DNA of 64,000 bases from DATFVA01 sp963800255. GTDB lineage: Bacteria; Bacteroidota; Ignavibacteria; Ignavibacteriales; Ignavibacteriaceae. Numbering within the stretch: the stretch's first letter is position 1; the number at the start of each line of letters is the position of its first letter. Position numbers and translations under genes: made by a program. The stretch spans positions 1 to 64,000 of the forward strand of contig CAWDAK010000006.1 of assembly GCA_963800255.1 (NCBI GenBank), given 5' to 3'. Shown in pieces: positions 17,655 to 25,844 of this stretch. The notes under the pieces are model-generated. The model made no database searches and had not been told where the DNA came from. It was given only the letters and a program-made list of their open reading frames with translations.

Positions 17655-18500
17655 ATGGATAACTCAAAATACCTTCAGGAATTCATGGAAATCGGCTTAA
17701 CCGAAAGGGAAGCCAAGATATATATGACCCTGCTCAGCGGCAGAATGTTTACCGCCTCCGACCTACAGAAAGTAGTCGACATTCCCAGGACCAAGATTTA
17801 CGAAGTCCTGAACAAAATGGTAAGCAGGAACATCTGCATCGAGAAGAAACTGGGTAAGAATAAGATGTACGAAGCCGTTGAACCGAAGCTTGCGATGGGA
17901 AGAATATACGAAACGTATAAGAACGAGCTGAAACAAAAAAGAGAACTGATAGACCAGCTTGCCGAAGTTTTTACCCCCATATTTGAGAACAGCAAAGCAA
18001 TCATTAATCCCCTCGACTTCATTGAAGTAATGGAAGAAAAAACTCAGATCCACCGGAGATATATTAAGAGTGTGGCGGGTACCAGACTGGAAATGCTTAC
18101 CTTTAATAAAGGTCCTTACGCAAGTGATAACGATGAACGGCTCAAAGAGCAGGAGGATGAAGAAGCAAAGCTCCTTAAAAGAGGAGGGTCTTCGAAGGGT
18201 ATTTATCAGTTCAGTGAACTTGATGAAATAGACTGGCTGTATGAGTCAGTTAAAATGTCTGTACGTGACGGTGAGAAGGCGAGAATTGTAGATAGTCTGC
18301 CTATCAAAATGTTAATCTTTGATGATGAGAAGGTTATGTTTCCTCTGGAACAGCCGATTAAAACAGCAAATGACCTCACGATGATATATATAGAGCACAA
18401 ACAGCTGGCGGCAGCATGCAGAATATTGTTCGACCATATGTGGAACAGCGGAGTCGACTTCGGGAAAATTGAAAAAAAAGCAGGAATTACCGTTATATGA
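17655..18500 (+). CDS. TrmB-family transcriptional regulator
   Basis: The 281-residue protein opens with a winged helix-turn-helix of TrmB type: EIGLTEREAKIYMTLLSG, then a recognition region with DIPRTKIYEVLNKMVSRNIC (about residues 42-61). A coiled segment follows (about 85-110). The C-terminal half resembles a sensor domain but was not recognised as a sugar-binding one. TrmB proteins are best known as archaeal sugar regulators, and bacterial relatives are also found. The stop overlaps the start of the Omp28-like lipoprotein gene by four bases (ATGA), so the two are translationally coupled. The downstream exported-protein genes are plausible targets, but this is inference. Confidence 0.85.
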   Translation: MDNSKYLQEFMEIGLTEREAKIYMTLLSGRMFTASDLQKVVDIPRTKIYEVLNKMVSRNICIEKKLGKNKMYEAVEPKLAMGRIYETYKNELKQKRELIDQLAEVFTPIFENSKAIINPLDFIEVMEEKTQIHRRYIKSVAGTRLEMLTFNKGPYASDNDERLKEQEDEEAKLLKRGGSSKGIYQFSELDEIDWLYESVKMSVRDGEKARIVDSLPIKMLIFDDEKVMFPLEQPIKTANDLTMIYIEHKQLAAACRILFDHMWNSGVDFGKIEKKAGITVI

Positions 18501-19312
18501 AAAAAGTTTTATTATTAGTTTTAACAGGATTTATCTTTTACAGCTGCAATACCAATCCTCCAACTTCACCTGAAAGCATTTCGTATCCCGCCGGTAAGGT
18601 CATAGTAAATACTACAATTAACCTGGAACCATCAAACACACCTGTACAGAAGGTAGTGCTTCTTGAGGATTTTGCTAATGTAAGCTGCGTACCGTGTGTT
18701 ACTTCCAACCAGATATTAGAATCTCTGCAGAACGGGACTTATGAAAATAAGATTACAGTTGTAAAGTTCCCAACAAATTTTCCGTCTCCTAATGATCCAT
18801 TCTACCTGGCTAATTCCTCAATATGTAATGCCCGAATGTCCTATTATAATGTAATTTTTGCTCCCACTCTGATTGTGGACGGAACGCTCCGACCCAGTGC
18901 TACTGATTCTGTAAAAGTAAAAGAAAAAGTCAATGAAAGATTGAATGTGGCCGCACCGTTCAGCATATCAGTTACATCAAGTATGCAGGACAGCAGCTTT
19001 ATAGTAAATATTGATATTCAGTTGGTTACGCTCACTGGTGTAAACCTGAACGAACTTGTGCTGCATACTATTATCACAGAAAATGATATTGAATTCCCAG
19101 AAGCCCCCGGATCTAACGGGGAAAAGGTGTTTTATAACGTACTCAGAAAAGCTCTTCCTTCAGAAGATGGAATTTCTGTTACCGCACTGTCCGATACTAC
19201 ATCTGACTGGCAGACTGATCTGCTGTCTGACTGGAACCCGGCAAATCTGCATGTAGTTGCTTACATACAAAATGTGCAGACAAAAGAGGTTCTTCAGGCT
19301 GGTGTATATTAG
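18497..19312 (+). CDS. Omp28-like lipoprotein with CxxC motif
   Basis: A 271-residue lipoprotein: the signal peptide ends in a lipobox-like FYSC (Cys near residue 16). The mature part starts with a linker and then the Omp28-type core VVLLEDFANVSCVPCVTS, whose CVPC (Cys64 and Cys67) marks a thioredoxin-like active site. It keeps the Omp28 family pattern up to a C-terminal beta-domain. Omp28 was first described in Porphyromonas; the family has a thioredoxin fold and is surface-associated. No sorting domain is present; anchoring would be by lipid. It overlaps the TrmB-type gene and precedes a much larger Omp28-domain protein, so both probably act in one system. Confidence 0.8.
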   Translation: MKKVLLLVLTGFIFYSCNTNPPTSPESISYPAGKVIVNTTINLEPSNTPVQKVVLLEDFANVSCVPCVTSNQILESLQNGTYENKITVVKFPTNFPSPNDPFYLANSSICNARMSYYNVIFAPTLIVDGTLRPSATDSVKVKEKVNERLNVAAPFSISVTSSMQDSSFIVNIDIQLVTLTGVNLNELVLHTIITENDIEFPEAPGSNGEKVFYNVLRKALPSEDGISVTALSDTTSDWQTDLLSDWNPANLHVVAYIQNVQTKEVLQAGVY

Positions 19313-19335
19313 TAAAATTTAGAAGAATAGTTAAC

Positions 19336-19362
19336 CCGGACTGAATCAGAAGATTCATCCGG
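19336..19362 (+). other. Hairpin between two Omp28-type genes
   Basis: CCGG-ACT-GAATC-AGAA-GATTC-AT-CCGG can fold as an interrupted stem. It is 24 bases beyond the previous stop and 28 bases before the next start, with no T-run. It may be an RNA-processing or attenuator structure. Confidence 0.35.
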
Positions 19363-19390
19363 AAATTTACACTAAATCAGGGTGAGAAAT

Positions 19391-21475
19391 ATGAAACTCA
19401 TTTATACGGTTCTTGTTCTTCTTCTTTTTCCCGTTGTTCTTTCGGCTCAGACTTTTCTGGATGTAGATTTTGGCGGAGGCACGTTTCCGCCTGCCGGATG
19501 GACAATTGATGCACATGCAACAAACTGGACTGCAAACAATTCCAATAATGCTGGATGCGTAGCTCCGGAAGCACGGTTAAATTACAGTCCTACATTTACG
19601 GGAGATTCCCGCTTAATTTCTCCCGAAGTTGATTTAACAGGGATTACAACACTCAAGGTTAAATTCAATCATATGCTGGATCACTATACTACACCATATA
19701 CAATTGGTGTTGCAACCAGATCAGGAGGCGGGGCCTGGAATGTAGTGTGGTCTAAGAATCCTACAGCAAGCATTCCTGCAACCCAGGAAATTGTTTCTAT
19801 AAGTAATAGTGATGTCGGCGCAGCTGATTTTCAGATTTGCTGGTATTTCAGCGGTTATTCTTATAACCTTAATTATTGGTATATAGATGACATAAGTGTT
19901 TTCACCCCGCTTGCACATGACGCAATGGTTAAAAGTATAGACATTGATAACCAATATGTGCCCGGAACTACTTTTACACCTAAGGCTACATTGAAAAACT
20001 TTGGATTAAACAGTGAAACATTCGATGCAACCTGCGTAATTAAAATAGGCGGTACAGCTGTATACACCCAAACCTGCGCGCCGGTAACTCTTGCTGCTGA
20101 TGCAGAACAAACTGTTTCCTTCCCTGATTATACAGCATCAGCTTCTAATGAACTCTTCGAGATGATCGTTACTACTAATCTTTCGGGCGATCTTAATACG
20201 TCAAACGATACTATGTCAAAATGGTTTAACACCTATACTACTGAAAGAGACATGGTACTTGTTGAAATTGGTACCGGAACGTGGTGTCAATATTGTCCGG
20301 GCGCTGCATTAGGCGCAGACGATCTTGTTAATAATGGTTGTTCTGTTGCTGTTATTGAAAACCATAATGGTGATCCTTATGCATATGCAGCCTCTGATGC
20401 CCGTAATTCTTTTTATGGTATAAATGGATATCCGACTGCCGTTTTTGATGGACAGCAGCAATTTGTCGGAGGAGATCATACCGTGAGTAATTATCCATAC
20501 TATCTCCCCATTTATGAAAGCCGGGCCCCGGTAAATTCAGCTTATTCAATAAGTATTTTCGGAGATCATTCCGGAAGTGATTATAATTTGACAGTGAGAG
20601 TGCATAAGGTTGCTACAACCCCGCCTTATACTAACCTTGTACTGCAGCTTGCTCTTACTGAATCTGAAATTCTGGTTAACTGGCAGGGACAAACTCACCT
20701 TAACTTTGTGAGTCGTGTTATGTCTCCTGATCATAATGGTACTCCTCTTGATTTTAGTTCATCTGATATCCAGGATATTGATCTTAGTTTTACAATGGGA
20801 GCTGACTGGGTGTCTGATAATTGTGAATTGGTTGCTTTCATTCAAAATAACGATGGTAAAGAAATTCTGCAGGGAACAAAGCTGGATCTTACAGCTCTGG
20901 CTCCATTACCAGTTGAACTTACTTCGTTTACTTCATCTGCATCCGGTGCAGGTGTAACGTTGATGTGGACAACCGCTAGCGAAATAAACAATCATGGTTT
21001 TGAAGTTGAAAGATCATATGACGGGAATACTTTCTCGAGTGTCGGTTTTGTAAATGGTCATGGTACTTCAACTGAAGCACATAGTTATACATATGTTGAT
21101 AAGCCTGAAAATAAAACCAACAGCATATTATATTACAGACTAAAGCAGGTTGATCTGAACGGACAGTCTACCTACAGCAAAATTGTGAATGTGAAGATGA
21201 TGGATCTGCCAACTCATTTCAGCCTTACCCAGAATTATCCTAACCCTTTCAATCCAACTACTAATATTAAATATACAGTTCCTCAAAACGGACTGGTTTC
21301 TATTAAGTTATATGATATAACCGGAAGGGAAGTTGCAACTCTCGTTAATGAAGTAAAAGCCGTCGGTTCTTATGACCTGAAAGTTGATGCTTCAAATTTG
21401 TCATCCGGTGTTTATATCTACAGGATGATTGCGAATGACTTCGTTTCAGTTAAAAAAATGAGTATATTAAAATAG
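19391..21475 (+). CDS. T9SS-sorted Omp28-domain protein with N-terminal lectin-like domain
   Basis: The 694-residue protein has a signal peptide (about 1-20, ending LSAQT). A jelly-roll domain of the cleaved-adhesin/choice-of-anchor type covers about residues 25-170 (SRLISPEVDLTGITTLKVKF, YWYIDDISVF), followed by a CARDB-like segment. An Omp28 thioredoxin-like core (about 285-500) carries CQYC at Cys299 and Cys302. Near the end come a beta-sandwich (LMWTTASEINNHGFEVERS) and a T9SS sorting domain (NYPNPFNPTTNIKY). The ATG at 19391 is chosen; an in-frame GTG at 19382 is part of its leader. It combines the fold of the preceding lipoprotein with a T9SS export signal. Confidence 0.85.
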   Translation: MKLIYTVLVLLLFPVVLSAQTFLDVDFGGGTFPPAGWTIDAHATNWTANNSNNAGCVAPEARLNYSPTFTGDSRLISPEVDLTGITTLKVKFNHMLDHYTTPYTIGVATRSGGGAWNVVWSKNPTASIPATQEIVSISNSDVGAADFQICWYFSGYSYNLNYWYIDDISVFTPLAHDAMVKSIDIDNQYVPGTTFTPKATLKNFGLNSETFDATCVIKIGGTAVYTQTCAPVTLAADAEQTVSFPDYTASASNELFEMIVTTNLSGDLNTSNDTMSKWFNTYTTERDMVLVEIGTGTWCQYCPGAALGADDLVNNGCSVAVIENHNGDPYAYAASDARNSFYGINGYPTAVFDGQQQFVGGDHTVSNYPYYLPIYESRAPVNSAYSISIFGDHSGSDYNLTVRVHKVATTPPYTNLVLQLALTESEILVNWQGQTHLNFVSRVMSPDHNGTPLDFSSSDIQDIDLSFTMGADWVSDNCELVAFIQNNDGKEILQGTKLDLTALAPLPVELTSFTSSASGAGVTLMWTTASEINNHGFEVERSYDGNTFSSVGFVNGHGTSTEAHSYTYVDKPENKTNSILYYRLKQVDLNGQSTYSKIVNVKMMDLPTHFSLTQNYPNPFNPTTNIKYTVPQNGLVSIKLYDITGREVATLVNEVKAVGSYDLKVDASNLSSGVYIYRMIANDFVSVKKMSILK

Positions 21476-21482
21476 TAAATGT

Positions 21483-21505
21483 GGGGCGCCCTTGCGCCCC
21501 TTTTT
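21483..21505 (+). terminator. Intrinsic terminator
   Basis: GGGGCGC-CCTT-GCGCCCC is followed by five T. It lies 8 bases after the stop of the preceding gene, a strong GC-rich stem with a U-tract. Confidence 0.85.
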
Positions 21506-21547
21506 ATTTAGATTTTAAATAAATTATTCAAAGTATAAGGCAATCGG

Positions 21548-22282
21548 ATGAAAAAGCAATTATACATAATTCTCCTGGTACTACTTACCGTCTCTTTTTT
21601 TGATGTTAAAGCACAGGAGCTAGAGGTGATAAGTGGTGATAGCGTCGTAAATGGAACACCAGGTCAGGAATTAGTACTTTACGCCCATGCAGTAAATATT
21701 TCATCAGCTGATCAAGTTGTATTTGTAGTGCGTACTGAAAATTCAATTCCCGGAGATTGGACTTCTTCACTCTGCTTCGGCGATCTGTGTTTCCCGCCTA
21801 ACCTTGACAGCGTTGCAACTGATGCAGGTTTTTCTCTTGAGCCTGTACACCCCGGTGATACTGTTGAAGTCTCAGTTCACTTTTTTACTAGTACCACAAT
21901 CGGTAACGGTCATGTTCAAATTGAAATAGGAGCTGCTCATAACCCTGAGTTGAGAACCATCCTTAATTTCACGGGGTCTACTGAACCCAGTGCTATTAAT
22001 GAAGATAACCAGGTTGTTAAAAGTTTTGAGGTATACCAGAATTACCCTAACCCTTTTAACCCTGCTACAACAATTTCCTACGCGGTTCCTCAGAGAACTA
22101 ACGTCAATATTAAGGTTTACAATATTACCGGCAAGGAAATAACCACCCTGGTAAACGAAGTAAAAGATCCGGGCACCTATAATGTGAACTTTAACGCAGA
22201 AAACTTGTCATCCGGAATTTATTTCTACAGAGTTTCTGCCGGTAAGTTTACATCCGTAAGAAAAATGATTTTGATAAAATAA
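21548..22282 (+). CDS. T9SS-sorted exported protein of unknown function
   Basis: A 244-residue protein with a signal peptide (about 1-22, FDVKAQ) and a beta-rich domain of about 130 residues. It includes a cysteine-containing SSLCFGDLCFPP stretch (two Cys at about 76 and 81) that could form a disulfide or bind metal. A T9SS sorting domain (NYPNPFNPATTISY) ends in KMILIK. The N-terminal domain looks like a fibronectin/CARDB-like beta-sandwich but was not assigned. It is flanked by terminators on both sides (21483-21505 and 22293-22327), so it is likely transcribed as a short unit of its own, or by partial read-through. Confidence 0.75.
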   Translation: MKKQLYIILLVLLTVSFFDVKAQELEVISGDSVVNGTPGQELVLYAHAVNISSADQVVFVVRTENSIPGDWTSSLCFGDLCFPPNLDSVATDAGFSLEPVHPGDTVEVSVHFFTSTTIGNGHVQIEIGAAHNPELRTILNFTGSTEPSAINEDNQVVKSFEVYQNYPNPFNPATTISYAVPQRTNVNIKVYNITGKEITTLVNEVKDPGTYNVNFNAENLSSGIYFYRVSAGKFTSVRKMILIK

Positions 22283-22292
22283 CAGGTTTATT

Positions 22293-22327
22293 TGAGACTG
22301 TTTCCCTTTACCCCGGGGACAGTCTCA
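22293..22327 (+). terminator. Intrinsic terminator-like hairpin
   Basis: TGAGACTGT (22293-22301) pairs with ACAGTCTCA (22319-22327), with an inner CCC/GGGG helix. It follows the previous stop by 10 bases. No long T-run follows, so termination may be partial. The GAGACTGT core resembles the outer stem of the 17.2 kb element. Confidence 0.65.
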
Positions 22328-22359
22328 CTTGTTAGTCTGTCTGAATATGGAGTATGATT

Positions 22360-22866
22360 ATGAATAAACTTTTCCTTCTTCCGATATTATTTCTTTTTGC
22401 AGCGACTGTTTTTGCCCAGGAAAATAATGACCTGGCTGGCAGAATCGCTCCCGAATTTAAGCTTGAGAATGTACAGGGTGAGTATATTTCATTGAAAGAT
22501 GAACTGGGTGATGGTCCTGTGCTGCTTAGTTTCTGGGCTACATGGTGCAAGCCGTGTATCGAGGAAATGACAAAATATAAAGACATATACAGCAGCTATA
22601 AAGATAAAGGATTTAAAGTTCTTGCAATTTCGATTGACGATGAAAGAACTGTAGCCAAAGTTAAACCGTTTGTAAGGTCGAAGAACTATCCTTTTCCTGT
22701 ACTCCTCGATACTAATTCAGAAGTTGCCCGTAAATATTATGCACAGAATGTGCCCTACTCTGTTTTACTCGACAAATCAGGAAACATAGTCTATACGCAT
22801 TTAGGTTATATGAAAGGGGATGAGCTTAAAATGAAGAAAAAAATAGATGAGCTCATAAATAAATAA
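22360..22866 (+). CDS. TlpA-like secreted thioredoxin
   Basis: The 168-residue protein has a signal peptide (about 1-18, ending VFAQ), then the TlpA/AhpC-TSA pattern RIAPEFKLENVQGE and LLSFWATWCKPCIEEM. The CKPC active site is Cys63-Cys66. The cis-Pro loop reads NVPYSVLL. Such proteins reduce or exchange disulfides in the periplasm. The ATG at 22360 is chosen because GGAG at 22349-22352 is 7 bases away; the ATG at 22354 lies one base after it. It precedes the DUF6029 barrel gene by 29 bases and sits beside two Omp28-type CxxC proteins. Confidence 0.9.
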   Translation: MNKLFLLPILFLFAATVFAQENNDLAGRIAPEFKLENVQGEYISLKDELGDGPVLLSFWATWCKPCIEEMTKYKDIYSSYKDKGFKVLAISIDDERTVAKVKPFVRSKNYPFPVLLDTNSEVARKYYAQNVPYSVLLDKSGNIVYTHLGYMKGDELKMKKKIDELINK

Positions 22867-22895
22867 TCCTCACTGCAAATTACCGGACCCTGAAC

Positions 22896-24467
22896 ATGAA
22901 TAGAAAAATACTGTTTATTCTTACGCCCTTTTTATTCTTCTTATCTCCTCTCCTCTTTGCCCAGGAAAACAATTTTCTTCCCGAGGGATTAGGTTTTTCG
23001 AATCAGCTTGAATATTCAAATGATATAAACAGGCATATAGAAATTTTCGAAGACTGGCTGAACCTGGATTATCAAAAAGGTATATTCGGAGCGGGTATAA
23101 GGTTTGAGACTTATGAACCAAATGACCCTAGTCCCGCTATCAGCAGAGGAAAAAAAAGATACGCTGACATAGCATATAAATATATTAAGGCGGAGATCGG
23201 AGATGCTCAGCAGGGCGGAGAGATAATTGTAGGAAATTATTACGCCCTCTTCGGCAGAGGTCTGGTTCTTAAAAGTTACGAAGACCGGAACATCAGGGTT
23301 GATAACAATCTTCTCGGCGCAAAATTACAGGCCAGGTACGGGGGGATTACCCTCACTGCCCTTACCGGGATGGCTGCCAACGCCGACAATATCCGGGAGG
23401 AAATACTTCATGCCGCAGATATAGAATACAGGGCTGCAAGTCAGCTTAAAATCGGAGCTTCCTATGCCGCTAATCTGCCTTCAGATGAGAACGCTGCCAG
23501 AACAATGCTCACAGCTGTAAGGATTATGCCAAGCATATGGAATTTCGATTTCTACGGAGAATACGGATTCAAGCAGAACAGAGACGAGAGGGATAGACTG
23601 TTAAATCCCGACACCTCCTTAGTTGTCTATTCACCTTATAAAAAGAGTGACTGGAGAGTTGGACAGGCAGGTTACGGAAGTATAAATTTTTATTATGATG
23701 CCTTCTCATTCACAGGAGAATATAAATATTACGATAATTTTACTTTTAGTTCACAGGACGGGTCAATTATATATAATACCCCCCCCGGATTAAGGAAAGA
23801 ATATACATATATACTGCTCAACAGACATCCATCAGCTCTGAACCAGGCCGATGAACAAGGCTTCCAGATTGAGGTGAGCTACAACCTTAGTGATGAGACT
23901 TACTTCAGCGCTGATTACGGAGAGACCAAGACCCTAACCTACAACTCATACTACAAAAGAATACTCCACGATAATTCACCATCCAGGGTTCAGTTAAGGG
24001 AAGTTTATACACAGGCTCATCACGAATGGAATGATAACTGGACAACAATAGCGGCTTTCGGATATAATGAAGAAAGAGATACTGATACTAAAAATGTTAC
24101 CCCCATCCTGGAGAATATTTTCTACTTTAATGAAATAAACACGATAAAATTTACTATTGAGCACCAGCAGACTACGGTTAATTTAACTAATGAACAATAC
24201 TATGATGACGCTCTCGCGGTTGAATACCTGAGGTCACCGAATTTTAATGTTGCCGTAGTAAGTGAAATGCAGACAAAAGAACCGACGCCGGGCAAGATAG
24301 TCCGTAAATTCTGGAGCTTTATTCAATTCGGGTATAAAATAGCCGACCATACTGATTTATCTGTTTTATTCGGCACCAGGCAGGCTGGCAATATATGCAT
24401 TGGCGGTGTCTGCCGGTATGAACCCGAATTCAGCGGTATAGAGTTCAAAATGTTAACCCGGTTCTGA
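22896..24467 (+). CDS. DUF6029-family outer-membrane protein
   Basis: The 523-residue protein begins with a signal peptide (about 1-22, LLFAQENN). Alternating beta-strands typical of an outer-membrane barrel fill the rest, e.g. SNQLEYSNDINRHIEIFEDW, then RADIAYKYIKAEIGDAQQGG-like periods. It matches the DUF6029 family, whose members sit in gene clusters with Omp28 and TlpA proteins in Bacteroidota; their function is unknown. It may be the transport or anchoring channel for the redox proteins encoded upstream (inference). It starts 29 bases after the TlpA gene. Confidence 0.75.
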   Translation: MNRKILFILTPFLFFLSPLLFAQENNFLPEGLGFSNQLEYSNDINRHIEIFEDWLNLDYQKGIFGAGIRFETYEPNDPSPAISRGKKRYADIAYKYIKAEIGDAQQGGEIIVGNYYALFGRGLVLKSYEDRNIRVDNNLLGAKLQARYGGITLTALTGMAANADNIREEILHAADIEYRAASQLKIGASYAANLPSDENAARTMLTAVRIMPSIWNFDFYGEYGFKQNRDERDRLLNPDTSLVVYSPYKKSDWRVGQAGYGSINFYYDAFSFTGEYKYYDNFTFSSQDGSIIYNTPPGLRKEYTYILLNRHPSALNQADEQGFQIEVSYNLSDETYFSADYGETKTLTYNSYYKRILHDNSPSRVQLREVYTQAHHEWNDNWTTIAAFGYNEERDTDTKNVTPILENIFYFNEINTIKFTIEHQQTTVNLTNEQYYDDALAVEYLRSPNFNVAVVSEMQTKEPTPGKIVRKFWSFIQFGYKIADHTDLSVLFGTRQAGNICIGGVCRYEPEFSGIEFKMLTRF

Positions 24468-25115
24468 TTAAGGCTTGTTTTTATAAGACCCGGAACAATA
24501 AAGAATTTTGATTGGTGAGTTTTTTTAAGTGCGCTGTGTCTCATAAACACATTTTATTTTTTAGTAGTCGGGTTCAATTAAATTACTACTTAAAGGAAAG
24601 TTTAGAACTCCTTATTCTATAAGTAATTCCACATTACAAAATATTGGATTCAGGCTTGACTTTGAAGTGGTTTTTTAAGACTTTGCAAAGGTGCTTAAAT
24701 GAATTATTTGATTAAGTCAATCTTGACTTAGGAAATTCCCGGGTGTAAATTAAAATTCTAAATAATACCGAGGTTGATGGTAACTTGGCTACTATTTCTT
24801 TTTCTCTTGTACTTTTCTTATCTGAAAAACTTTTCTTGCGGGCAGCGGATCCGTACATCCAAAATAAAAATCCAGAATCACAATACCTGTCCGAACTCCA
24901 AAATCTCAATAACACGACAATAAATTCAAATTTTAATTTTAATAAATCAATTGAAAATATTTATAAATAATAATGAGAGAGCATGAAGCAAACTTTACTA
25001 CTTCAATTATGTGAGTCATTTCTCTCAGACATAAAATTCCTTTTTTATAAAAAACAGGAATTAGTCTGTCTAAAGTTTCACGATGATTTAATTCAATTAT
25101 CCTAAAGGAGGAAAT
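24468..25115. other. 648-base spacer between two outer-membrane operons
   Basis: No convincing gene is present. A 61-codon open frame at 24785-24970 shows no recognisable protein and no good start. The spacer contains the inverted repeat at 24713-24730 and a hairpin (AATTCCT/AGGAATT around 25036-25063). Just before the next gene is AAAGGAGGAAAT, a very strong Shine-Dalgarno sequence. Confidence 0.55.
24713..24730. promoter_or_regulatory. 8-bp inverted repeat (possible operator)
   Basis: TAAGTCAA-TC-TTGACTTA is a perfect inverted repeat with a 2-base spacer. It lies about 390 bases before the DUF4397 gene. It has the shape of a binding site for a dimeric regulator, but no promoter could be fixed near it. 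Confidence 0.4.
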
Positions 25116-25814
25116 ATGAGGCTACCTGATAAGGTTAAATTTCTATTAATACTATGCTCCGGATTGATATTTATTATTCCGGGCTGTGTTGATACAAGTG
25201 TGCAGAGTATCCCTTCCAGCTTTGATCAGCGGAGTCAGGTGACTTTTGTTAATCTTGTTGCTGGCGCAGGAGATGCAACTTTTACAATAGACGGAAAATC
25301 GGTCAGTGCAGGTTATGCTACTGAAAGCAGTATGATTGATATTCCTGCCGGAAGTAAGAACATAAATGTCAATTATTCAAATGGCTCTTCGCAGACATAC
25401 AGCTTTTCTACAGATGTAGATGCAAGAATGAGAATTTTCTTCGTGGGGACTGATTCAGCAAATGAATTACAAAGATATATCCTTAGAAGAACAGACGGTG
25501 TAATTGCTACAAATCCTGATAGCGCTCTGGTTTCATTTTTTAATGGATCACCCGGCGCAACTCTTGACGGATTCACGATGGTTGCAGGCGCTGATACTCA
25601 GGATGTAGAATTCGATTCGCCTATAGAATTCGGAGGCAATTCAGATGCAATGCTCTTTCTGCCTGGAGATTATAGTGTTATTAGTATAGCATATAACGAT
25701 TCTCTTTCAACAAGTATAACATCTACATTAAGCGTTCAGGCAAATAAGAAGTATACTGCTATTACATATGATATGCCTTCTAATATGAAATTGAATGTCT
25801 TAACGGACAAATAG
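25116..25814 (+). CDS. DUF4397-domain lipoprotein
   Basis: The 232-residue protein has a lipobox (PGC, lipid Cys near residue 24) and DUF4397-type beta-domains: SQVTFVNLVAGAGDATFTIDGK, then ALVSFFNGSPGATLDGFTM. DUF4397 proteins are beta-sandwich cell-surface proteins of unknown role. It heads an outer-membrane operon: the TonB-dependent receptor starts 30 bases later. The gene is preceded by AAAGGAGGAAAT, and its neighbours also have strong sites, suggesting high expression. It may act as the outer-leaflet lid or substrate binder for the receptor (inference). Confidence 0.8.
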   Translation: MRLPDKVKFLLILCSGLIFIIPGCVDTSVQSIPSSFDQRSQVTFVNLVAGAGDATFTIDGKSVSAGYATESSMIDIPAGSKNINVNYSNGSSQTYSFSTDVDARMRIFFVGTDSANELQRYILRRTDGVIATNPDSALVSFFNGSPGATLDGFTMVAGADTQDVEFDSPIEFGGNSDAMLFLPGDYSVISIAYNDSLSTSITSTLSVQANKKYTAITYDMPSNMKLNVLTDK

Positions 25815-25844
25815 AAAAGTTTATAAAACAATGGAGGAATAAAC

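Noticed and set aside
24785..24970. 61-codon frame in the spacer before the DUF4397 gene
   Set aside because: No ribosome site, no family, and Asn-rich translation typical of AT-rich spacer.
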